Below, in pieces: positions 1 through 5,206 of a stretch of DNA of 5,206 nucleotides. The stretch covers positions 1 to 5,206 of the forward strand of contig JAHKKL010000315.1 in NCBI GenBank assembly GCA_020027635.1, in the 5' to 3' direction. The stretch comes from Gammaproteobacteria bacterium. Its GTDB lineage: Bacteria > Pseudomonadota > Gammaproteobacteria > UBA9214. The stretch's first letter is position 1; the number at the start of each line of letters is the position of its first letter. The position numbers were made by a program, and so were the translations under genes. The notes under the pieces were generated by a model. It was not told the origin of the DNA. It saw nothing but the letters and a program-made list of their open reading frames with translations, and searched no databases.

Positions 1-1
1 G

Positions 2-583
2 GGGAAAACGACGACGATCGTGAACCTCGCTCTGACGATGGCGCAGGATGGCAAGCGGGTCCTTCTGGTCGATGCCGACTTGCGACGTCCATTCGTGCAT
101 GCCCGGCTGGGTCTTGAGCGCAGTCCCGGGTTGTCCGAGGTGCTCGTCGGAGGAGTGCCGTGGCGGGAGGCCTTGCGGACCGTGACCGATTTGATGATCG
201 GCGTGTTGGGCGTGGATCGCATTGTCAATACACCCGGCATCGACTTGCTCAATATCATTACCAGCGGCCATATTCCGCACAGCCCGGCGGAATATATCAA
301 CTCGGCAAAATTTCTTGAAGTCATCAAGGAGATGCGTGAAGAATATGACGTCGTCCTGTTCGATACGCCTCCCATTCTGCCCATCGCCGATGCCGTCATG
401 ATGAGCGCGAAAGTTGACGGTGTCATTCTGGTCTATCAGGTCGGTCGCATCGGGAGAAGCGCCTTGAAACGGGCGAAGTTTCTTGTCGAGCATGCCCAGG
501 GGAAAGTCCTGGGTATTGTGCTGACCAATGTGCGGGCTGAGATCACGCCCGAGTACGGCTATTATCGATACGAATATCGGTAA
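2..583 (+). CDS. BY-type tyrosine kinase (CpsD/CapB/Wzc kinase domain), 5'-truncated by window edge
   Basis: This is the C-terminal 193 residues of a bacterial tyrosine autokinase of the P-loop/MinD-like fold. Such kinases sit at the inner membrane with a Wzz-type partner or domain and control polysaccharide chain length through phosphorylation cycles. The frame is open from base 2, and the first residues, GKTTT, are the end of Walker A, so the true start lies upstream. A GTG at position 20 falls after the P-loop and cannot be the real start. Counting from base 2, Walker A' (VLLVDADLRRP) is at about 20-30 and Walker B (DVVLFDTPP) at about 116-124. The tail PEYGYYRYEYR at 183-193 has five tyrosines, the expected autophosphorylation cluster. 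Between the A' and B motifs, roughly 55-90, a segment with TDLMIGVLGVD and TPGIDLLNI seems longer than in the shortest CpsD proteins. I cannot tell whether the missing part is a short CpsD-like N-terminus or a full Wzc-type membrane domain. Family assignment is firm. Confidence 0.93.
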   Translation, partial: GKTTTIVNLALTMAQDGKRVLLVDADLRRPFVHARLGLERSPGLSEVLVGGVPWREALRTVTDLMIGVLGVDRIVNTPGIDLLNIITSGHIPHSPAEYINSAKFLEVIKEMREEYDVVLFDTPPILPIADAVMMSAKVDGVILVYQVGRIGRSALKRAKFLVEHAQGKVLGIVLTNVRAEITPEYGYYRYEYR

Positions 584-626
584 CTGCAGAACTGCACCTG
601 CAATCACGCCCAGCTTCTGTGCCCCA

Positions 627-644
627 CCAGACCGGCCAGACCGG
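627..644. repeat. Perfect tandem 9-bp repeat (2 copies)
   Basis: CCAGACCGG occurs twice back to back at 627-635 and 636-644, in the 74-base gap between the kinase gene and the Wzy-like gene. It ends just before the ribosome binding site. The repeat is seen directly. Any role, such as a regulatory site or a chance duplication, is unknown. Confidence 0.6.
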
Positions 645-646
645 AT

Positions 647-650
647 AGGG
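647..650 (+). promoter_or_regulatory. Ribosome binding site for the Wzy-like gene
   Basis: AGGG at 647-650 lies 7 bases before ATG 658 but only 4 bases before the in-frame GTG at 655. The spacing favours ATG 658 as the start. Confidence 0.55.
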
Positions 651-657
651 TATTGTG

Positions 658-2103
658 ATGCTGCAAGAGATTTTTGAATCGCGCGCCACGCAAATGCTGG
701 TCACGGCGCTGCTGGCAGTCCCGCTCGCGCTCGTAATTGCGTTGACGAAGCCGGGAATGGGGGAAATGATCACGATCGGCATGCTCGTCTTGCTGGTCGC
801 GTTTTTGTTTCCTTTGACGGGATTGTATCTGATTGTCATCTCCATGTTGCTGGGGCCTGAGTTTGAAGTTGGGGGGCAGAGCCTTGGCGGCGGAGCGCAG
901 TTTGCGCGCGGCCTGACGTTGCGGCTCGACGATTTTCTCATGCTGCTGGTGGGATGCGCCTGGCTGGCGAAAATCGCGCTGGTCAGGCAGAGCAGGCAGT
1001 ATCTGCAGACCCCGCTCAACACGGCCATCGCCTATTATCTGGGGGCCAGTATCATTGCGACCCTGATCGGTGTGCTGGTGGGGCGCGTCCGTCCGTTTGC
1101 CGGCTTCTTTTTTTTGCTGAAGTACTACGAATATTTTTTCCTGTATTTTATGACCGTGAACCTGGTGACCGACGAAAAACAGATCAAGCGGCTTGTGACC
1201 GTCAGTCTGGTCACCTGTTTTCTGGTGTCGCTCTATGCCATCTTTCAAATGGCAAGCGGCCAGCGGGCCTCGGCGCCGTTTGAAGGGAAGGAGGGCGAGC
1301 CGAATACGCTGGGGGGATATCTGGTGTTCATGCTGTCCATCGTGACGGGTCTGCTGACGATACCGGGCGCTTCCCGGAGCAGGGTGTCTCATGCCGTGCT
1401 GCTGCTACTCGGGTTTATTGCCCTGCAGGCGACCCTGTCCCGCTCATCGTATTTGGCCGCAGGAGTTGTCGTGGTGGTGTTTATGGCCTACATCAGCCGC
1501 CGCAATCCTTTGCTGCTGACGTTCGTGCTGTTTGGAATGCTGGCGGCTCCCCTCTGGGCTCCGGAGTCCGTCAAGAATCGCGTCCTGTATACCTTCACGC
1601 AGAAGGCGCAGGAGGGCGAGCAGTTTCGTGTCGGCGGCGTCAAGGTCGATACGTCGACGACGGACCGCCTCCGGTCATGGCAGGAAGCGGTGAATTTCTG
1701 GAAGAAATCACCGTTATGGGGCAACGGCGTCACCGGCGGCCCTTTTATGGATGCGATGTATCCCAAGCTGCTCGCCGATGTCGGACTGCTGGGCATCGTG
1801 GCGTTCGGATTTCTGATGTGGTCGATCTATCGGCTTGCCCGGTCCGCCCTGGAGGAAATTGACGATCCGTATTTTCAGGGAATCATTTTAGGGTTTCTCC
1901 TGGGCTTTGTGGGCATGCTCATCCATGGCATCGGCGCCAACACCTTCATTATTGTCAGGATCATGGAGCCGTTCTGGCTCTATGCGGCCTTAATTGCGAA
2001 GGTGGTCCATTTGCGTTCACAGAAATCTGTCGGTAAAGAAGAACGTCCGTCCCCTCCCGAGTTTAATCGCCGAGGCTCACAGCTCGGTTCCGTGCCAGCG
2101 TGA
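658..2103 (+). CDS. O-antigen ligase/polymerase-like polytopic membrane protein (Wzy_C family)
   Basis: This 481-residue inner-membrane protein has about ten or more hydrophobic segments. It probably polymerises undecaprenyl-linked repeat units, or ligates a glycan, on the periplasmic side. Family signs are EPNTLGGYL near 214-222, LSRSSYLA near 260-267 (the usual LSR motif at a membrane edge) and a long loop. That loop contains RLRSWQEAVNFW (337-348) and PLWGNGV (352-358), followed by YPKLLADVGLLG (368-379). In WaaL-type ligases this last stretch begins with a conserved H-N pair. Here the aligned residues are Asp365-Ala366, so the catalytic His of classical ligases is absent, which leans toward a polymerase or an exosortase-cluster variant. 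The C-terminus is a charged cytoplasmic tail of about 30 residues. ATG 658 is chosen over GTG 655 because of AGGG at 647-650. The gene follows the kinase by 74 bases and precedes the flippase by 114, consistent with one operon. The family is secure; ligase versus polymerase is not. Confidence 0.88.
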   Translation: MLQEIFESRATQMLVTALLAVPLALVIALTKPGMGEMITIGMLVLLVAFLFPLTGLYLIVISMLLGPEFEVGGQSLGGGAQFARGLTLRLDDFLMLLVGCAWLAKIALVRQSRQYLQTPLNTAIAYYLGASIIATLIGVLVGRVRPFAGFFFLLKYYEYFFLYFMTVNLVTDEKQIKRLVTVSLVTCFLVSLYAIFQMASGQRASAPFEGKEGEPNTLGGYLVFMLSIVTGLLTIPGASRSRVSHAVLLLLGFIALQATLSRSSYLAAGVVVVVFMAYISRRNPLLLTFVLFGMLAAPLWAPESVKNRVLYTFTQKAQEGEQFRVGGVKVDTSTTDRLRSWQEAVNFWKKSPLWGNGVTGGPFMDAMYPKLLADVGLLGIVAFGFLMWSIYRLARSALEEIDDPYFQGIILGFLLGFVGMLIHGIGANTFIIVRIMEPFWLYAALIAKVVHLRSQKSVGKEERPSPPEFNRRGSQLGSVPA

Positions 2104-2204
2104 TGCCGGTTGTTCTGCCGCGTGTCATGCGTCCGGGCTGTGGAACCCGAGCGTCTATCCCTGTCGCGTGGGCGCACACGTACATGAATCTGTTGTGTCG
2201 TCGT

Positions 2205-2210
2205 AGGGAG
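2205..2210 (+). promoter_or_regulatory. Ribosome binding site for the flippase gene
   Basis: AGGGAG at 2205-2210 sits 7 bases before ATG 2218. It is a near-consensus Shine-Dalgarno site and fixes the flippase start. Confidence 0.7.
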
Positions 2211-2217
2211 CGGTCAC

Positions 2218-3528
2218 ATGCCTGAGGGCCGGCTGTTTAATAACATTCTGTCACTGGCGACTGCGCAAGTGATCACGAAGCTGGTCAATATGGCGGCGTC
2301 GATTGCGATCGTCCGGTACCTGGGGTCGGAGGAACTGGGGCGGTATTCCTATGTGCTGGCGTTCGCGTATCCGTTCGGAGCCGTGGCGGATTTCGGGCTG
2401 GCGGCCTATGCGATTCGCGAGATCAGTCGGGGCCGAAGCCGGGAATCGGAGGTGATTGCGACGCTGCGGCACGCGCTGTTTCTGTGCGCGGGTCTGGGGT
2501 GGCTCGTCATGATGGGATGCGGGGCGATGTTGCATCGCGATGCGGTGCTACTGGCTTCGCTGGCGCTGGCTGGATTTGCGAGCGTCCTGTCGGCCGTCAC
2601 GACGCCGATGCTCGTTTCCCTGACTGCCCGGGAAGACTTGCGCACGGTGGCCGTGTGCCAGATCCTCAGTTCGCTGCTCGGATCGGCCGCCGTGGCGGGC
2701 GCGCTCCTGCTGGGCGGAAAAACGGTTTCATTGCTTCTTGGAGCCACTGCGGCCAATCTGGTGATGCTTGCCGTGACGTATGTGCTGGCCGGACGGCTGC
2801 CGGGAACATTCCCTGTCTCAATGTCGACCGTCGGCGGCATGATCCGCGAGGCGCTTCCCTTCGGCCTGCTGCTCATTGGTTTTGCGGTGTATTATCGAAT
2901 CGATATGGTCATGCTGGAATGGCTCCGTGGCACGCGCGAGGTGGGCCTCTACGCGGCGGCCTATCGGTTTCTCGACGCCATTATTCCCCTGGCAGCCTCA
3001 ATTGCACGGCCTTTTTACCCCCGTTTTTCGGGATTGGCCGATCGGGACTTGCGCAGCAGCCGGGAACTTCTTGAAAAAACATGGAAGCCACTCCTGAGCC
3101 TCATTCTCCCTTTGGCGATCGGGATTGGCTTTGCGGCAGACTCATTGACCCTGATCCTGTTCGGCAGTGAATTTAAGGACTCTGTGGCCCCGCTGCAGAT
3201 CCTGATCTGGGGCAGTCTTCCGCTCGTGCTGATCATGATTCCGACCCAGGCGCTCATGGCCGCTGATCGGGTCTGGCCGCTGGTCGGTGTATACGGCCTG
3301 AGTGCCTGCCTGAACATCATCGGGAATCTGCTGCTGATTCCCCGGTGGGGAGCGGTGGGCGCTGCCACGATGGGGGCTCTGGCGGTACGCACTCGCCGCG
3401 GTGAGCATGGCGTCTGTGCTTTGGCTGGCGCAGAGTTCGGGTGTCGCGATCGCCGTCGTGTCAGGAACCATGGGGTATGCGGCGATGCTGGTCGTCCTGG
3501 GGTGCGTGAGGATCCCGGACCTTGTTGA
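2218..3528 (+). CDS. Wzx-type oligosaccharide flippase (Polysacc_synt/MATE-like), C-terminus frameshifted
   Basis: The 436-codon frame encodes a polytopic inner-membrane protein of the polysaccharide flippase family, which moves lipid-linked repeat units to the periplasm. Residues 1 to about 386 look native. They show an N-terminal segment with IVRYLGSEELGRYSYVLAF (31-49), the arginine pair in AIREISRGR, a half-way repeat with YYRIDMVMLEWL (225-236) and EVGLYAAAYRF (241-251), RPFYPRF (264-270), LILFGSEFKDSV (312-323) and LNIIGNLLLIPRWGAVGAA (365-383). About eleven membrane spans are visible. After about residue 388 the protein abruptly becomes arginine-rich and hydrophilic, ending GREDP-like with Cys at 436, which is not flippase sequence. 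The natural C-terminal membrane segments are in the next frame, up to 3565. The gene is therefore probably a pseudogene, or makes a protein lacking its last two or three spans. The start is well set by AGGGAG. Family assignment is firm; functionality is doubtful. Confidence 0.85.
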   Translation: MPEGRLFNNILSLATAQVITKLVNMAASIAIVRYLGSEELGRYSYVLAFAYPFGAVADFGLAAYAIREISRGRSRESEVIATLRHALFLCAGLGWLVMMGCGAMLHRDAVLLASLALAGFASVLSAVTTPMLVSLTAREDLRTVAVCQILSSLLGSAAVAGALLLGGKTVSLLLGATAANLVMLAVTYVLAGRLPGTFPVSMSTVGGMIREALPFGLLLIGFAVYYRIDMVMLEWLRGTREVGLYAAAYRFLDAIIPLAASIARPFYPRFSGLADRDLRSSRELLEKTWKPLLSLILPLAIGIGFAADSLTLILFGSEFKDSVAPLQILIWGSLPLVLIMIPTQALMAADRVWPLVGVYGLSACLNIIGNLLLIPRWGAVGAATMGALAVRTRRGEHGVCALAGAEFGCRDRRRVRNHGVCGDAGRPGVREDPGPC

Positions 3529-3565
3529 ACTGAAACGATTGCTGGTCGGCAGCGCAAACAGCTGA
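3377..3565 (+). pseudogene. Out-of-frame C-terminal remnant of the Wzx-type flippase
   Basis: In the frame one base after that of the upstream flippase, 62 codons from 3377 to the TGA at 3563-3565 read as a typical flippase end. They give LWRYALAAVSMASVLWLA, a second hydrophobic span AIAVVSGTMGYAAMLVVLGCV, and the amphipathic end RIPDLVELKRLLVG. The junction with the upstream frame lies somewhere near 3370-3395, next to a GGGGG run at 3372-3376. Removing one base would join the frames into 448 residues. However, GAVGAATMGALA would then lead directly into the next-to-last span, leaving out the segment of about 30 residues that normally completes the twelfth span and its following loop. I infer a deletion of 3n+2 bases, roughly 90-110, rather than a one-base insertion. 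There is no good ribosome binding site for separate translation from GTG 3401 or ATG 3407. Confidence 0.75.
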
Positions 3566-3688
3566 TGGGTTTGGATGTCGAGGTTGCCGTTTCATATCGG
3601 CGAAGGCCGTCCGGACCGCATTCCGTGACACGTGCGTCGTGCGGGCAGGGCGACAAGATGGGTGATGCCGTGCGGCCGGTCATCGTTT

Positions 3689-3694
3689 GGAGAG
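3689..3694 (+). promoter_or_regulatory. Ribosome binding site for the TylF-like methyltransferase
   Basis: GGAGAG at 3689-3694 is 7 bases before ATG 3702. It is too close to ATG 3696 (1 base) and overlaps the possible TTG at 3687, so ATG 3702 is the best start. Confidence 0.65.
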
Positions 3695-3701
3695 CATGCA
3701 G

Positions 3702-4487
3702 ATGTATTCATTGAAATCTTTCCTGGCGTCTTTGTTGCGACAGCCGTTTGCTCTGGAACAGGCATTCCTTCAGCGTCTCGCCGCGCGCTATTCCATGCGG
3801 CGGCTGTATCCTGACGTTCCCCCGTATGCCGCCGGGGAAGACGCACGAATGCCCTCCGGCCGCTTGAACCGCGGTGAAATGATCAGGCTGGCGTTTGAGT
3901 TCATGGCCGGGAATCTTATGGCCGGAGACTACTTCGAGTTTGGATGTTGGGGGGGGCGAACCTTCCGGATGGCCTTCGAGCACCACGCGATTCACTTCAA
4001 GGAGAACATGCATTTTTGGCTCTTTGATTCATTTCAGGGGCTGCCTGCATTGAACTCCCTGGACCGCCATCCAAAATGGAAGGAGGGGGACTACCGTACA
4101 TCGCGCGCAGAATTTGACCGGATCGTATCGCAAACGGGCATTTCACCGGAACGCTACACCATCATTGAGGGGTACTACCAGGAGACGCTGACGGCAGCGC
4201 GTGCGCGGGACCTGGCTGCCAGGACCAGGGCCGGCGTGATTTATATCGATTGCGATCTCTACGAGTCAACCCGCACCGTGCTGGAATTCATCGTTCCAAT
4301 TCTGCAGCAAGGGACGGTATTGTGCTTCGACGATTATTACTGTTTCAATGGCAGGCCGGATCGCGGTGAACAATTGGCCATCAAAGAGTTCCTGAACTGT
4401 CATCCGGATGTTGAGTTTGTGGAATACGCACATTTCGGTTGGCACGGCAAGAGTTTCCTGGTCCATCTTCGAAACGAGCATGGATAG
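3702..4487 (+). CDS. TylF/MycF-like SAM-dependent O-methyltransferase
   Basis: This 261-residue soluble protein resembles the macrocin O-methyltransferase (TylF) family, metal-dependent enzymes that transfer a methyl group from SAM to a sugar hydroxyl. Visible motifs are YFEFGCWGGRTF at 77-88 (SAM-binding motif I), WLFDSFQGLP at 106-115 (post-motif acidic strand), VIYIDCDLYEST at 179-190 and VLCFDDYYCFNG at 206-217. The Asp residues of the last two fit the Mg2+ site of this family. GEQLAIKEF (223-231) matches the typical helix after that site. The first 55 residues or so are a less conserved cap. The SAM motif is encoded across an 8-G run (3949-3956), unusual in a coding region. No substrate can be read from sequence; within a polysaccharide cluster, a hexose or deoxyhexose hydroxyl in the repeat unit or at the chain end is likely. 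The gene lies 136 bases after the flippase remnant and overlaps the next methyltransferase if that one begins at 4480. Confidence 0.87.
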   Translation: MYSLKSFLASLLRQPFALEQAFLQRLAARYSMRRLYPDVPPYAAGEDARMPSGRLNRGEMIRLAFEFMAGNLMAGDYFEFGCWGGRTFRMAFEHHAIHFKENMHFWLFDSFQGLPALNSLDRHPKWKEGDYRTSRAEFDRIVSQTGISPERYTIIEGYYQETLTAARARDLAARTRAGVIYIDCDLYESTRTVLEFIVPILQQGTVLCFDDYYCFNGRPDRGEQLAIKEFLNCHPDVEFVEYAHFGWHGKSFLVHLRNEHG

Positions 4488-5206
4488 CGCGATGTCTCAC
4501 GGGCTGCTGACAGCTGTCCAGAGTCGCTTCAAGCGTGTGCAGGATCGTGTCACCCGGCGACGCCGGGATTATCCCGGCTGCCAGCTTGCCGAACTCCTCT
4601 CTCAGGCTTGCGCGCTGGGAATTCCAGCCGGCCTGCGGCTCGATATCGGTGGTGGGGGCGGGCAGTATCGCCACATCCTGGAGAACGGACAGGGTCATGT
4701 CGTCGGGTTGGACCGGTTTGTCGGCGATCAGGTGGATCTGATCGGAGATGCAGATCATCTTCCCATTCGAAACGGCGTCGCAGGCGTCGCGGCATTGATT
4801 GAAGTGCTCGAACATCTTGTCGATCCTGCACGCGCCATGGCGGAGTGTTACCGGGTCCTGCAGCCAGGAGGCGTGGTCATCATTACCACGCCGCAGTACT
4901 GGCATGTGCACAAGCATCCCGGGGATTATTACCGGTTTACCGACGACGGCCTTCGGATGTTGTGCCGGCGTGTTGGCTTCGAAGTCGTGGACTGTTGGTC
5001 GAGAGGCGGTCCGATCCTGATTCTCTTCCATGTCATTCGCGTGAACCTCTCGGAGCGCTGGCGGCCGTTGTTTGTGGTACCGTTTTATTGGCTGGCGGAA
5101 CAAATGGACCGGCTGTTTTACGATCCCCGGCCCAGCGGAATGCATTATGATGCTCTGGGGTGGAGCATGCTGGCCCGTAAGCCACTGAACGGTAAAGAGG
5201 CAGTGC
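4480..5206 (+). CDS. Class I SAM-dependent methyltransferase (Methyltransf_11 type), 3' end beyond window
   Basis: An open frame of 242 complete codons runs off the right edge without a stop. It encodes a Rossmann-fold methyltransferase. Counting from ATG 4480, LRLDIGGGGGQYRHIL at about 52-67 is SAM motif I, and VVGLDRFVGDQVDLIGDADHLP follows with the acidic residue of motif II. AALIEVLEHLVDPARAMAE holds the family's usual E-x-LEH signature, and YRVLQPGGVVIITTPQYW is motif III. HKHPGDYYRFTDDGLRMLC follows, a stretch common in Methyltransf_11 proteins of glycan loci. The C-terminal third has hydrophobic patches (ILILFHVIRV, FVVPFYWLAEQMD) that may contact the membrane. ATG 4480 overlaps the upstream stop (4485-4487) by 8 bases and suggests translational coupling. 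ATG 4492, four codons later, is equally possible, and neither has a strong Shine-Dalgarno site. Substrate unknown: sugar, lipid carrier or chain-end capping are all possible. Family assignment is firm. Confidence 0.85.
   Translation, partial: MDSAMSHGLLTAVQSRFKRVQDRVTRRRRDYPGCQLAELLSQACALGIPAGLRLDIGGGGGQYRHILENGQGHVVGLDRFVGDQVDLIGDADHLPIRNGVAGVAALIEVLEHLVDPARAMAECYRVLQPGGVVIITTPQYWHVHKHPGDYYRFTDDGLRMLCRRVGFEVVDCWSRGGPILILFHVIRVNLSERWRPLFVVPFYWLAEQMDRLFYDPRPSGMHYDALGWSMLARKPLNGKEAV

Noticed and set aside
604..1392. Long minus-strand open frame (262 codons) opposite the Wzy-like gene
   Set aside because: Its translation is rich in Gln, His and Arg with no recognisable domain, and it lies antisense to a clear membrane-protein gene. 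It is a shadow of GC-rich codon use.
2104..2217. Possible small gene or promoter in the gap between the Wzy-like and flippase genes
   Set aside because: Open frames here are extensions of shadow frames, and I see no convincing -35/-10 pair. Only the flippase ribosome binding site is supported.
3365..3395. Programmed ribosomal frameshift joining the two flippase frames
   Set aside because: Only a five-G run is present, with no recognised slippery heptamer or clear downstream stem. Flippases are not known to use this mechanism, and the join would still lack an expected segment.
3015..3683. Minus-strand open frame (222 codons) across the flippase end and following gap
   Set aside because: The translation is Pro/Arg/Ser-rich and domain-free. 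The opposite strand carries real flippase sequence in two frames.
3664..3684. Hairpin GATGCCG / CGG-T-CATC in the gap before the TylF-like gene, considered as a terminator
   Set aside because: The stem is only about 7 bp with a bulge and has no following T-run. It does not cover the ribosome binding site.
4381..5145. Minus-strand open frame (254 codons) opposite the two methyltransferases
   Set aside because: It spans two well-supported + strand genes, has low-complexity composition and shows no family motif.

Overview
The window is a slice of a bacterial surface-polysaccharide or exopolysaccharide locus. Every gene I can support lies on the + strand and none is expressed divergently. The DNA is moderately GC-rich, clearly above 50% by eye. 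The gene types (BY-kinase, O-antigen-ligase-like membrane protein, flippase, sugar-type methyltransferases) suggest a Gram-negative bacterium with a Wzx/Wzy-type pathway. The protein style resembles exosortase-associated polysaccharide clusters such as those of Nitrospira-like bacteria, but this is an impression. No rRNA, housekeeping or taxonomic marker is present to confirm it.

Layout from left to right. (1) Positions 2-583 hold the C-terminal part of a BY-type tyrosine kinase (CpsD/CapB/Wzc kinase domain). It is cut by the left edge inside its Walker A loop and ends in a tyrosine-rich tail. (2) Positions 658-2103 encode a polytopic O-antigen ligase/polymerase-like (Wzy_C family) protein. 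(3) Positions 2218-3528 encode a Wzx-type oligosaccharide flippase whose last part is out of frame. The real C-terminal membrane segments continue in the next frame down to a stop at 3563-3565, so the gene looks broken, probably by a deletion rather than a single-base change. (4) Positions 3702-4487 encode a TylF/MycF-like O-methyltransferase. (5) A second, unrelated class I SAM methyltransferase starts at 4480 (or 4492), overlaps the end of the previous gene and runs open off the right edge.

Taken together, the kinase would control chain length and polymerisation. The flippase would move lipid-linked repeat units across the inner membrane, the Wzy-like protein would polymerise or ligate them, and the methyltransferases would decorate or cap sugars. 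The intergenic gaps (584-657, 2104-2217, 3566-3701) are short and show no convincing terminator, so co-transcription is plausible.

The points most worth a second look are the disrupted flippase, the homopolymer tracts (8 G, 8 T) inside two of the polysaccharide genes, and the missing WaaL-type histidine in the Wzy-like protein. I do not see a wholly new kind of system here.
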